From Leptospiraceae bacterium (GTDB taxonomy: Bacteria; Spirochaetota; Leptospiria; Leptospirales; Leptospiraceae): a stretch of 64,000 bases of DNA. The position numbers were made by a program, and so were the translations under genes. The stretch spans positions 62,001 to 126,000 of the forward strand of contig JACKPA010000011.1 in assembly GCA_024233865.1 (NCBI GenBank), written 5' to 3'. Under the pieces are notes generated by a model, which had not been told where the DNA came from, did not search any database, and saw only the letters and a list, made by a program, of their open reading frames with translations. Positions 28,449-36,767 of the stretch are shown one piece after another (the stretch's first letter is position 1; each line of letters opens with the position of its first letter).

Positions 28449-29644
28449 TGGAACAATATTTAGAAAAAATCAAAAAATACAAATGGCATATTGTTGCTGC
28501 GGTTATAGCCGTATTTGCCGGTTTGTTTTTTGCAAAAAAGAAAAGTATAGCAGCAAATGCGGAAGTAGAACATTCGGAAAATAAGAAATCCGGTACCAAA
28601 AAATTGGTAATTTCCGAAGAAGTTCTGAAAAAGCATCCTTTGGAATTTTTGCAGGTCAAAGAAAGAGGTCTGCAAGAGGAAATCGTTTTACCAGGAAAGG
28701 TATCTTATGATCTGGAGAAATTTGCCCAGGTAGGTTCTAATGTTACTGGTAGAATTTCAAAGGTTTACGCAAAAGAAGGTGGTGTCGTCCATAAAGGCTC
28801 GCCTTTGGCAAGTGTCTCTTCCGTAGAATTTTCCAATGTAAAATCAGACTACCTAAAGGCAAAGGCAAAATTAGACGCAGTAAAAATCCAAGCCGAGAGG
28901 GCAAAAGACTTGTTCGATAGAAAAATCATATCTGCCAAAGAATTTGAAATGGCAAACATGGAATACAGAACCGTAAAAACCGAAGTAGATACAAATTACA
29001 ATAAGTTTTTATTGTTTGGTCTAAGCAAATCAGAAATCAAAGCAATAGACAACAGTACTGATAACTCCCAAGACCTGACTATCAGAAGCCCGATTAGCGG
29101 AACTATTACGGATAGAAAAGCGATACAAGGAGACTATATTACACCAAACGACAATCTTTTTGAAGTTACGGATTTGAGTAATCTGTGGATACTTCTGGAT
29201 GTTTATGAAAAAGATTTATATTCCGTAAAAATAGGAGCAGAAGCTCTAGTTTACACGCTGGGCAAAAAGCCAGAAATGGTAAAGGCGAAAGTTGCTTATG
29301 TGGGAGATGTGATAGACCCAATAAAACATACTGCGGAAATTCGGCTAGAAGTAAAAAATACCGATTACAAATTAAAGCCAGGACAGACAGTAAGTGCCGA
29401 AGTTATGGGACTTGTTTCGAGCAGCAAATCAAAAAAAATGATGTTTTTACCTTCGGAAGCCATTCATACAATTGAAGGAAAAACTTTTGTTTTTGTTGCG
29501 GATGTGGATGGTACGTTTATGGCAAAAGAAGTGGAAGTCGGTGAAACCATTGATGATGACGTAGAAATAAAGTCCGGGTTATTAACAAACGAACAAGTAG
29601 TGGGGAAAGGTTCTTTTCTTTTAAAAAGTGAATACCTAAAATGA
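28448..29644 (+). CDS. Periplasmic adaptor of an RND-type efflux system (CzcB-like)
   Basis: A 398-residue membrane fusion protein. It has one N-terminal TM (about 15-30), a barrel-sandwich hinge with QVGSNVTGRISKVYAKEGGVV and the partner half DLTIRSPISGTITDRKAIQGD, a helical hairpin between, and a beta-barrel region with VTDLSNLWILLDVYEKDL. All are typical of CzcB/CusB-like adaptors. ATG overlaps the channel gene by 1 nt (TAATG). The next gene is a lipase-like lipoprotein, not CzcA, so the pump must be elsewhere in the genome or the pair serves another transporter. Confidence 0.9.
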   Translation: MEQYLEKIKKYKWHIVAAVIAVFAGLFFAKKKSIAANAEVEHSENKKSGTKKLVISEEVLKKHPLEFLQVKERGLQEEIVLPGKVSYDLEKFAQVGSNVTGRISKVYAKEGGVVHKGSPLASVSSVEFSNVKSDYLKAKAKLDAVKIQAERAKDLFDRKIISAKEFEMANMEYRTVKTEVDTNYNKFLLFGLSKSEIKAIDNSTDNSQDLTIRSPISGTITDRKAIQGDYITPNDNLFEVTDLSNLWILLDVYEKDLYSVKIGAEALVYTLGKKPEMVKAKVAYVGDVIDPIKHTAEIRLEVKNTDYKLKPGQTVSAEVMGLVSSSKSKKMMFLPSEAIHTIEGKTFVFVADVDGTFMAKEVEVGETIDDDVEIKSGLLTNEQVVGKGSFLLKSEYLK

Positions 29645-30942
29645 TCATGAATTTAAAATTTAAGCTCATTGTTATTGGAATAATGACTTTTTCTTTGAAT
29701 TGTAAAACTACCCAGAATATCAAACATAAAAAGGTTGATCAGTCGGATCGCATGGAGTTTGATTCCATGATACCTGCCAAAGCGGGTAAAGGTAAAATAC
29801 CCGGAATGCTTCATTATAAAACGTATCGTTTGGAAAGTGAAAAGATTCCCATTCGTAAAATTCGAAGTTGTTATTTCCAACATGGGTACGGAGTCGACAA
29901 TACCTTCGTTCGTTTTAAACGTCTTACCTTTGATAATTTTGTTCACATCTATTTTGGTCTTTCTGCGATTGATAAACTTTTAAAAACCGTTTGTGGAGAA
30001 GTGATCGTGGTAATGCAAGAATCCAATCTTACCACAATTCTGGAAATGACACAACGATCTGAGCGTTTTTTAAAAAACATTGTGTGCAGACCCGATGATG
30101 GGAGCTTTACCATAAAATACCAAAAGACGTGCGCTTTTATCGGACATTCCAAAGGTGGAGCTGTTGCTTTTAATATCGCCAGAAGGTGTATGAACAAAAC
30201 TTCCGAAATGGGTTATGAAGGTTGTAGCCGCTTGGCAGAGATCTATTCGGCAACCGGTGTAATACAAGGTGCAATGGCGACTTTTGCCGTTTATGGTGCT
30301 TATCTTGGAAAAGGAAAAGAGGAACAAGAAGCTTTTGTGAAAGTATTGGGCTTTGGTGTCGACATGGTTATCCCCCTCTACGAGCCATACAAAAAAGGAG
30401 AAACCAATCCGACTTGGGTTGACCTAAATCCGGGCGCTCCTATGGAAAATGGCATTCCTCTTTATATCATCAACGACATAGAGTTAAAAAAAACGGGTTG
30501 GCTGGTTGCGGATTTTGCAGCTTCGGGGGTACAGTTTTTGTTCAAAGGTGATGGAAAAGAAAATCTGCTAGGCTGTGGGAAAAAGGATCGAACAGACCTA
30601 AGCTACGATACTTGCAGTATTTTTGGTCGTAATGTAGCACTGGTTCATTCAAACAAACTAAAACAGTCTTTTGAAAAGGGGTTGGCACAAGCCAAAAAAG
30701 ACTTCTTCTTTTTCTATCAAAATAAAAACGACTACTTCAAAGAAATGAGTTGGAACAGGTTCCAAATGGGAGATGGTTTGGCAGACTATTATCTATCTAT
30801 AAATGCTTGCCAAAAAGGACTAAGAGTTAAAGAAAACCCTGCAGTTAAAAGTTGCACTACTTTTTTAAGCATGAATCACCTCGCAGCGACAGGACAAAAC
30901 CCAATGGCAATAGCTGACATTGTAAAGCAGTTGGCAGATTAA
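29641..30942 (+). CDS. Lipase-like alpha/beta-hydrolase lipoprotein
   Basis: A 433-residue lipoprotein. The signal MIMNLKFKLIVIGIMTFSLNC gives a lipobox LNC (Cys21). A nucleophile elbow GHSKG with Ser170 is visible in CAFIGHSKGGAVAFNIARR, so it should be an alpha/beta hydrolase of lipase class. There is no clear sequence match to a named lipase. The Asp and His of the triad cannot be fixed by eye. The ATG overlaps the adaptor stop by 4 nt, so it is translated from the efflux operon. It probably acts on the periplasmic or outer side of the envelope. Confidence 0.72.
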   Translation: MIMNLKFKLIVIGIMTFSLNCKTTQNIKHKKVDQSDRMEFDSMIPAKAGKGKIPGMLHYKTYRLESEKIPIRKIRSCYFQHGYGVDNTFVRFKRLTFDNFVHIYFGLSAIDKLLKTVCGEVIVVMQESNLTTILEMTQRSERFLKNIVCRPDDGSFTIKYQKTCAFIGHSKGGAVAFNIARRCMNKTSEMGYEGCSRLAEIYSATGVIQGAMATFAVYGAYLGKGKEEQEAFVKVLGFGVDMVIPLYEPYKKGETNPTWVDLNPGAPMENGIPLYIINDIELKKTGWLVADFAASGVQFLFKGDGKENLLGCGKKDRTDLSYDTCSIFGRNVALVHSNKLKQSFEKGLAQAKKDFFFFYQNKNDYFKEMSWNRFQMGDGLADYYLSINACQKGLRVKENPAVKSCTTFLSMNHLAATGQNPMAIADIVKQLAD

Positions 30943-30982
30943 TTCCAATATACACATATTAGAGTGATTTTCCGAAAAAATA

Positions 30983-31035
30983 CTACAGGCTTCCAGCCTG
31001 TAGAGCCTTGTAAATTCACAGCCAAGATGGCTGTG
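30983..31035. repeat. Two adjacent REP-like hairpins
   Basis: CTACAGGCT (30983-30991) and AGCCTGTAG (30995-31003) form a perfect 9-bp stem with a 3-nt loop. CACAGCCA (31017-31024) and TGGCTGTG (31028-31035) form a second perfect 8-bp stem with a 3-nt loop. The pair lies in the 219-bp gap after the lipase gene and is unlike the AT-rich surroundings. No T tract follows, so it is a repeat element rather than a clear terminator, though it may protect mRNA ends. Confidence 0.75.
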
Positions 31036-31161
31036 GTACTTTCTCAGAATTCTACAAACAATCTCTGTCAAGCTGCTAATATTATAAATATATTTTTATA
31101 AGTTGAACAAAAACCATACTAAAAACACAATGTTTATTGAATAGAATCAAAAAGTAACAGA

Positions 31162-32724
31162 ATGGATCATAAACTTCAACTCGAAATCAACGGTGAAAGA
31201 GCCTCCAACTATCTTAGGTTGTTTTTAACCTTAATTTTTACGGCTGGAACGGTTATGGGATATTTGATGAAAAACCAGGTATCTCAAATTTTAGGAAACT
31301 ACGTATTAGGTGTTATAATCTACGTTGTAGCAACAATGACATCAGTTGTTATCCTGAAACAAAACGCCTACAAGTCTTCTAGCAAATACATTACTATGGG
31401 CATGGAACTTGCCGGATATTCCGTAGTTATTTTTGGTTTTTTGCGTTTGGATGATATCAACATGCTCTCCATTCCCATTAATGATATAGTGCTTTATGCC
31501 ATATATTTTTTATTGATTGTTGAGTCCATTCTGAGATTTTCTCCCAGATTTACTTTGATTACCGGTTTATCTTGCACTTTCATTTTTTGCTTGCTTGGAA
31601 TTCTTGTGATTAGGCAAGGAGGTGACAAAGCCATTAATCCGGCAACACCTTTAACCGTAATTCTTGGCACACTTTTTATTTTTGCCGTTACCGTAGCGGC
31701 AACGGTTGGGACTTTGTTTGTGCAAAGAGTCGTTGTAAAAATAAAAGATTCGGAAGAAGAAGCAAAATCCAAAACCAAACACCTTGAAAACCTAATCAAA
31801 CAAGCCCAAACAACCATAAAAGAAATAAACCAAGTCGTCGAAAACCTGAATACAATCGCTGAAGATAGTAAAAATATGTCTTTGCAGCAGCTAACCGTAT
31901 CCGAATCTTCTATCCAAATTGTGAACCACTTTTCTAATTCCATTGATTTGATTGCAACCATGGCAAAAGAGCAAGAACAGAATTGCTTTGAAAATACAAA
32001 ATCCATTGCTCATCTTGATAGAATTGTTACACAGATTGACCAAGAGAGTTTAAACGTAGCGGACAAAGGAAGCCAAACCATGAAACTGGCGGAACAGGGT
32101 GAAAAAGAATTAAACAATAGCATCCAAGAAATTCAAAACATACACCATTCTTCCACCAATGTAGCCAAAATAGTTAGTGTAATCAATAGCATTGCTTCTA
32201 AAACCAATTTGCTGGCTTTAAATGCCTCTATTGAAGCAGCTCGTGCAGGGGAAGAGGGAAAAGGTTTTGAGGTTGTGGCATCGGAAGTTGGTAAATTGGC
32301 AGATTCTTCGGGCAAAAATGCCATGCAAATAAAAACGCTTATTTTGGAAATGATGAATGCCATTCAAAAAGGTGTGAAACAAATCCAAGGTTCTTCGGAA
32401 TCCGTAAAAAACGTTATTGGTATGAACAAAACCATTACCAAAGATATTAAAGGAATCAATCAAATTGTCAATAGTCAAATCGGAATTGTAAAAGAAACCA
32501 ACCAACGCACTGCAAGAATCCAGGATATGGCACTAAAAATGAAAGAAGTAACGGAAAATGAAAAGTCCAACTCTATCGAATTAAAAAGCAATATCGAAAA
32601 AGTATTTTCTCACTCTCAAGGAATGGCGACTCAGGTAACAACCTTAAAATCTACTTTGGAAGCTTTGATCGAAACTTCCAAAAAACTAAAAGGTGAAATA
32701 GATCACTCTCTAAGCTATTCATAA
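31162..32724 (+). CDS. Methyl-accepting chemotaxis protein with six-TM sensor region
   Basis: A 520-residue chemoreceptor. The first 195 residues hold about six hydrophobic segments with short loops instead of the usual two TMs flanking a periplasmic domain. There is no HAMP domain; the signalling domain follows directly, with the conserved hairpin tip INSIASKTNLLALNASIEAARAGE and GFEVVASEVGKLADSSGKN. The signalling helices are long and rich in Lys, Asn and Gln. The multi-TM input could sense membrane state or a lipophilic ligand (inference). It stands alone between the hairpins and the YggU gene. Confidence 0.93.
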   Translation: MDHKLQLEINGERASNYLRLFLTLIFTAGTVMGYLMKNQVSQILGNYVLGVIIYVVATMTSVVILKQNAYKSSSKYITMGMELAGYSVVIFGFLRLDDINMLSIPINDIVLYAIYFLLIVESILRFSPRFTLITGLSCTFIFCLLGILVIRQGGDKAINPATPLTVILGTLFIFAVTVAATVGTLFVQRVVVKIKDSEEEAKSKTKHLENLIKQAQTTIKEINQVVENLNTIAEDSKNMSLQQLTVSESSIQIVNHFSNSIDLIATMAKEQEQNCFENTKSIAHLDRIVTQIDQESLNVADKGSQTMKLAEQGEKELNNSIQEIQNIHHSSTNVAKIVSVINSIASKTNLLALNASIEAARAGEEGKGFEVVASEVGKLADSSGKNAMQIKTLILEMMNAIQKGVKQIQGSSESVKNVIGMNKTITKDIKGINQIVNSQIGIVKETNQRTARIQDMALKMKEVTENEKSNSIELKSNIEKVFSHSQGMATQVTTLKSTLEALIETSKKLKGEIDHSLSYS

Positions 32725-32750
32725 ATTTGATATTCCCCAACCAATCATCG

Positions 32751-32975
32751 TCATACACCTATTATTTCTATTAATTTGTTTTTATTTTTTTCACCTTTTA
32801 GTATGATAACTTTACTTTTGGAAACATGAAAATGCTCAGAAATCGCATCTACTACAGCTTTATTGGCTTTTCCTTCTGTTGCAGGTTGATTCACTCTTAC
32901 CAAATAAGAATTATCACCCAAAACATCAACCCCAGGTTTTTTGCTATTTGGTTTTACCACTACTAAAATTTTCAT
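32751..32975 (-). CDS. DUF167/YggU family protein
   Basis: A 74-residue protein starting MKILVVVKPNSKKPGVD. It has NSYLVRVNQPATEGKANKAVVDAISEHF, the hallmark of the DUF167 family (P-P-x-E/D-G-K-A-N segment), and ends SKVIILKGEKNKNKLIEI. ATG at 32975 is preferred to the longer frame beginning at 33014, whose first 13 residues do not fit the family. The molecular role of DUF167 is unknown. It is convergent with the chemoreceptor gene. Confidence 0.87.
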   Translation of the reverse strand: MKILVVVKPNSKKPGVDVLGDNSYLVRVNQPATEGKANKAVVDAISEHFHVSKSKVIILKGEKNKNKLIEIIGV

Positions 32976-33021
32976 GCAATTTGTCAAATCAAATTTTAGG
33001 AATACAAGAATCAAGAATCGT

Positions 33022-33225
33022 CTAAGAAAAAATTCCTGATATAATTAAAAAAAATCCTACAAAAATATAAAATACAACAAAAATCCAAAAAAACATAGGA
33101 TGTTGTTCACGTGTAATTTTACCATGTACTAATTGTAACTTATTGGTATTAATCCCTTCATAGGTTAAATACAAAACTCCTATACCGATTAGAACCCATA
33201 TAATTTTATAAATAATTCCACCCAT
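33022..33225 (-). CDS. Small two-TM membrane protein, copy 1
   Basis: A 67-residue protein with two hydrophobic segments (about 5-22 and 45-65) joined by a polar stretch with TREQHPMFFWIF. It is homologous to the protein at 33380-33583, which is encoded on the other strand. The start ATG at 33225 follows AGGAGCAAGTTA. The family is not one I can name. The highly conserved TREQHP in the loop suggests a functional site, probably facing the same side in both copies. Confidence 0.75.
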   Translation of the reverse strand: MGGIIYKIIWVLIGIGVLYLTYEGINTNKLQLVHGKITREQHPMFFWIFVVFYIFVGFFLIISGIFS

Positions 33226-33379
33226 TAACTTGCTCCTAAAGGAAGTTATTCAAGCCTTGATTATTAGTATATTCTAATTTTTAACTATATTATAAAGATT
33301 AATTATAATTTATTATTGTAAAAAATATATTTTAATTTGTATAATACAAAAATTATTTTCTCGTTTAAGGAAAAATATA

Positions 33380-33583
33380 ATGCTTGGAATTATTATCAAA
33401 ATTGCATTGATTTTTTTAGGAATAGGTCTTTGGTATTTTGCTTATAAAGGGATTACTACTAACATCCTTGTAATAAAATTTGGTCAATTTACTCGTGAAC
33501 AGCATCCTATAGCTTTTTGGATCTTTACCGTGTCTTATATTTTTATGGGATTTGTTTTAATTATTGGAGGCATTTTCGCTTAA
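33380..33583 (+). CDS. Small two-TM membrane protein, copy 2
   Basis: A 67-residue paralogue of copy 1, of exactly the same length. Shared features are GIIIKIALIFLGIG-type TM1, a central G-x-x-T/N, FTREQHPIAFWIF and the ending YIFMGFVLIIGGIFA. The gene is divergent from copy 1 across a 154-bp very AT-rich gap that must hold both promoters. AAGGAAAAATATA precedes the ATG. The two genes form an inverted duplication. Function is unknown. Confidence 0.75.
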   Translation: MLGIIIKIALIFLGIGLWYFAYKGITTNILVIKFGQFTREQHPIAFWIFTVSYIFMGFVLIIGGIFA

Positions 33584-33689
33584 AACTTAAGCTTAGAAAA
33601 ACTATATACACATTTAAAAAATCGTTCATCTAAAATTTAGTGACAACTTATATTTAAAGAAATTCATACAATGGAAGGAGTGAGAACAA

Positions 33690-33776
33690 CTCCCCCAATT
33701 AAGGGGGAGCCTTAGGTGAATTCTTGGAATGAACGAACGTACCAGTTTTCCAGTAGGGACTTAGACCTTTCCCTAC
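33690..33776. repeat. Two palindromic hairpins in a convergent gap
   Basis: CTCCCCC (33690-33696) with GGGGGAG (33703-33709) and GTAGGGA (33753-33759) with TCCCTAC (33770-33776) form two perfect 7-bp stems. They lie between the convergent genes ending at 33583 and 33788. They are GC-rich against their surroundings, so they look like REP-type repeats; the first could also stop transcription but has no T tract. Confidence 0.6.
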
Positions 33777-33787
33777 ATTGCATCTTA

Positions 33788-35350
33788 CTATTCTTCCAAC
33801 AAAATAAAGTCTGTCCTTCTGTTTTTTGCCCTTCCTTCTTCTGTGGAATTGTCTGCTACCGGTTTTTCAGGACCATTGCCTATTACAATAAATCGATTGC
33901 GGTCTATTTCATATTTTTTTACCAAATAGTCCATTACGGATTTTGCCCTTTCTTTGGATAATTCCATATTTCTTTCACGAGAACCGGTGTCGTCTGTATT
34001 TCCCTCGATTCGGATACGGTTGGCAGACATCAACATAATGTCTCCAAATTTCAGATCAATTATCTGTTTGGCATTTTCTTCTAAGGTTGCACTACCGGAC
34101 GGAAAGTTGATGGTAATCTGCTTGGTTGTGAGGGCACTTGCATTTTTTTCCGCACTTTTGGCTTTTGTGTAGGTCTCTTTCCCTTCAGCAGAATTGCCTG
34201 GGTCATCGCTTAGATGACGTAAAGATTCCAAGGTAGAGGTATCGATTATATCGTTCCAAGCAGTAGGCTGTTTTGCCATTCGGAGAGAAGTGTAGACCTT
34301 TGCCATTTTGGTATATAGCTTCTCGCCAGTCATTCCATTGTGAGGTGAAAGTCCGAAAAATCGCCTGTTATCTCCATAGGTACAGAGCCTTACGTTTTGG
34401 ATTGCGTTGTAACAAAAGTCCTCGTTTATATCAGGACCAAAACCTTTTGATAGAATTTTAGCCGCCTCGCGCCTTTTAGCATCCGATGAATTAAGCTCGG
34501 CAGCTCCTTTCATCCATCCTTCCACTAAGCTCTGCAATTCTTTTTTGTGGTTTTCGATATACTTTTTCTTGGCAAAAAATGCGTCAGCAATAATGTATTT
34601 CACCTGTTTTGTACTGAGTAAAACTTTTGCTCCCGAAACGGATTTTACACAATCTTCATCATCAGGAGACCAGACAACGGCAGCATCTACTCTTCCGGCT
34701 TTAAAGGCAGCAGCAGCGTCAATGGCATTCGGAACTTCCACCAATTCCACATCCGTTAGGCTCAAATTGCCCGCATCAAGAACGTATAAAATGAAAGTGT
34801 GGGAAGGAGTTCCAAAGGCAACGGCAATCTTTTTCCCAATCAAATCATTGGCACTGTTGATCTTGGGTCCAACAACGATGGCATCCCCACCCCTCGACCA
34901 ATCTGCTTGGAAAACAATTTTTGGCTCAAATTCGGACAAGGCTTCCACTTCCGTAGGGAAAGCATCAACGGTTGTCCACAAAAGGTCGAGCTTACCAGCT
35001 TTCCACGCACTTCGGGAAGCTTGAAAGTCGTCTATTACGTGAAATTTTACCAATATCTGGTAATCTTTGTAGAACCTGGATTCTTTGGATGCCTCAAAGC
35101 CATTGTTGTAGTACTGTCCTGCAGCGTAACCGCCCCAAGTAACAACACCAATGTCAATCACATCATCCTCTTTGGAAGAACTCATTAAGTCTTTTAGCCC
35201 GTCAAAGCTACCGCTTCCCGACTTTTCACCTGGAGCGATTTTGCTTAATAATCCTGCTTTGTCTGCCCATCTCAACCCAAAAAAAGCTAAAACAATAAAA
35301 AGGACTACTATAAGTATTTTTGCTAAGGGTGTTAATTTCCTCTTTGGCAT
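33788..35350 (-). CDS. Solute-binding protein fused to an OmpA-like domain
   Basis: A 520-residue protein with one TM segment (about 11-28), an ABC-type substrate-binding domain (about 60-340; DIGVVTWGGYAAGQYYNNG, GKIAVAFGTPSHTFILYVLD, FKAGRVDAAVVWSPDDE), a linker, and a C-terminal OmpA peptidoglycan-binding domain (about 405-520; NFPSGSATLEENAKQIID, RIRIEGNTDDTGSRERNMEL, GNGPEKPVADN, NRRTDFI). It probably sits anchored in the inner membrane and reaches the peptidoglycan. The linked gene 17 nt upstream codes for a coiled-coil membrane protein. No ABC permease is nearby, so a sensing or structural role is likely (inference). Confidence 0.87.
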   Translation of the reverse strand: MPKRKLTPLAKILIVVLFIVLAFFGLRWADKAGLLSKIAPGEKSGSGSFDGLKDLMSSSKEDDVIDIGVVTWGGYAAGQYYNNGFEASKESRFYKDYQILVKFHVIDDFQASRSAWKAGKLDLLWTTVDAFPTEVEALSEFEPKIVFQADWSRGGDAIVVGPKINSANDLIGKKIAVAFGTPSHTFILYVLDAGNLSLTDVELVEVPNAIDAAAAFKAGRVDAAVVWSPDDEDCVKSVSGAKVLLSTKQVKYIIADAFFAKKKYIENHKKELQSLVEGWMKGAAELNSSDAKRREAAKILSKGFGPDINEDFCYNAIQNVRLCTYGDNRRFFGLSPHNGMTGEKLYTKMAKVYTSLRMAKQPTAWNDIIDTSTLESLRHLSDDPGNSAEGKETYTKAKSAEKNASALTTKQITINFPSGSATLEENAKQIIDLKFGDIMLMSANRIRIEGNTDDTGSRERNMELSKERAKSVMDYLVKKYEIDRNRFIVIGNGPEKPVADNSTEEGRAKNRRTDFILLEE

Positions 35351-35367
35351 TTTTTAAAACTCCTTTA

Positions 35368-36366
35368 TTAAAATAATTTGTTGTATTGATTTTCTCTAGT
35401 ACTGACTCTGGATGTTTTTGGTTTATCCAAATCCAAAATATCATTTTGGCTTTCTGCTTGTGAAATTAAGGCTACCTTTTCATCACCCAAAATAATGGAA
35501 TCAGCTTGGGCTTCCCATTTTTCCAGCATTTCCAAGCCTTTTTCTTCAAATACGTCATTTTGCAGGTCAATTCCGGACATAAATCCTTCCGAAACCTCCA
35601 TAAACCTTTCCATTTCACCAATCTTATTCCCCAAATCATCCGCCATAAACTCCAAAGCCTGCTCGTAAATTGCTTTTTTATCTTTGTCACCTCGGATGAT
35701 ACTCATGGCAGCCTTTATGGCTTGGTGGCTCTGCTGAATGGCTTTCCATTCGCTTTCTTTGACTTCTATCTGATCTTTTGTATCTTCGTACAAAAAAGAG
35801 CAGTTTTCATACATTTTGCTTAAAACCCGGTAAACCACTTCCATTTTAATATACAGTTTTTCCAGAGTCATGTTGGATTCTTGCAAGCGACCTGCCTTTC
35901 TTGCCTTGAGAATTGTGTCCGACTTTCGTCCACGTTTTTGAGCTTGTTTGGCAAGTTCCAAATTACTATTCATTTTTTGGGCATTATCATCAATTTTTCT
36001 CTTTAATTGAACCATTGTACCTTTGAGCTTGGCAATTTGTTTGTCCATATCTTGCAGATTTTTTTCCAAAACACCAAGATAAGTTTTTAATATCTGAATC
36101 GGATCGATCTGAATGATAAGCCCGGTAATTTTTTTCATAATCATTTTATAAAAATAAAATGCTAATGCTCTGTTTTCCGGATCTAAAATCAAATAAAGCA
36201 ATCCACCTAGGACGGCAAGAGAAGTAACAAGATAAACGGTACTCTGTATAATAAAAGGGAGTATTTTATAAAAACCGGTTGAAATTCCCAAAATACAGGC
36301 TATGGCAATCAATATTCCTGTTTTTCCTTCCGGTTTTTCCCAAAATGATTTGCTTCCAGATGTCAT
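35368..36366 (-). CDS. Two-TM coiled-coil membrane protein (PspA-like helical region)
   Basis: A 332-residue protein with two TM segments (about 14-32 and 36-56), then a long helical region (about 85-270) with heptad-type charge patterns such as VLEKNLQDMDKQIAKLKGTMVQLKRKI (partial) and EKWEAQADSI near the end. The helical part resembles PspA/IM30-like coiled coils, but I see no firm family motif. It lies 17 nt upstream of the solute-binding/OmpA gene in the same direction, and the two are likely a functional pair. A start ATG at 36366 fits. Confidence 0.68.
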   Translation of the reverse strand: MTSGSKSFWEKPEGKTGILIAIACILGISTGFYKILPFIIQSTVYLVTSLAVLGGLLYLILDPENRALAFYFYKMIMKKITGLIIQIDPIQILKTYLGVLEKNLQDMDKQIAKLKGTMVQLKRKIDDNAQKMNSNLELAKQAQKRGRKSDTILKARKAGRLQESNMTLEKLYIKMEVVYRVLSKMYENCSFLYEDTKDQIEVKESEWKAIQQSHQAIKAAMSIIRGDKDKKAIYEQALEFMADDLGNKIGEMERFMEVSEGFMSGIDLQNDVFEEKGLEMLEKWEAQADSIILGDEKVALISQAESQNDILDLDKPKTSRVSTRENQYNKLF

Positions 36367-36369
36367 TTT

Positions 36370-36585
36370 CTATTCCTTATTTGTGATGATTGTATTTTGT
36401 CTTATTTTTTTATCTTTTAGAAACTCTTTTAATTTATCAATATCATCTATCAATAAATTTATAATGATTTGAAAGTTATTTTTTGGGATGTTTTTCGGAC
36501 ATTGAAAGTAGTCGAAATTTCCCTTTTTGCAAACCTCGTTTTTAAGAAAAAAGCTATTTTTTTTTAAAAAATAGTATACAAAAAT
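36370..36585 (-). pseudogene. Possible short coding remnant upstream of the coiled-coil gene
   Basis: A 71-codon open frame ends with TAG at 36370-36372, just before the start at 36366. Its translation looks protein-like, for example CKKGNFDYFQCPKN and INLLIDDIDKLKEFLKDKK, with a normal mix of residues. There is no ATG, GTG or TTG near its beginning, and it is bounded upstream by a stop at 36586. It may be the tail of a lost gene. It overlaps the conserved 34-nt motif at its upstream end. The remaining part of the 401-bp gap before recA is AT-rich. Confidence 0.3.
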
Positions 36586-36593
36586 TTAGTATT
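36560..36593. repeat. 34-nt AT-rich motif, copy 1
   Basis: The stretch beginning TTTTTTAAAAAATAG and ending TTTAGTATT is identical at 32 of 34 positions to 61315-61348. It lies 175-208 nt upstream of the recA start. The other copy lies upstream of the restriction-modification operon. The function is unknown; a promoter, a binding site for a shared regulator, or the end of a small element are possible. Confidence 0.6.
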
Positions 36594-36696
36594 TATGAAT
36601 AATGAAATTCTTCCTATAGAAATTTGCTTAGGAGTAAAAATAAAAAACTATTTATTATAAAAAAATTCATAATTATTTTCTATTCTGTCCTATTAT

Positions 36697-36711
36697 TTTG
36701 GTAATATCAAA
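36697..36711. promoter_or_regulatory. Candidate SOS-type operator upstream of recA
   Basis: TTTG-N7-CAAA at 36697-36711 has 12 of 15 positions in palindrome register and lies 57 nt upstream of the recA ATG, where a LexA site would be expected. In Leptospira, LexA is known to use a TTTG-N5-CAAA palindrome, so the spacing here is two bases too long. I regard it as a weak candidate. Confidence 0.3.
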
Positions 36712-36767
36712 GGCAAATGCTAAGATCAAAAATGGAATTATTGATATAAATTATAAGGAGAATCCCA

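Noticed and set aside
29641..30942. The third gene of the efflux operon as the CzcA pump
   Set aside because: It is a 433-residue lipoprotein with a GHSKG elbow and no multi-TM segments, so it cannot be an RND pump.
31494..32006. A 170-codon minus-strand frame antisense to the chemoreceptor
   Set aside because: It is an antisense shadow of a gene with diagnostic motifs.
34545..35188. Two long plus-strand frames antisense to the solute-binding/OmpA gene
   Set aside because: They are antisense shadows with no motif or start signal.
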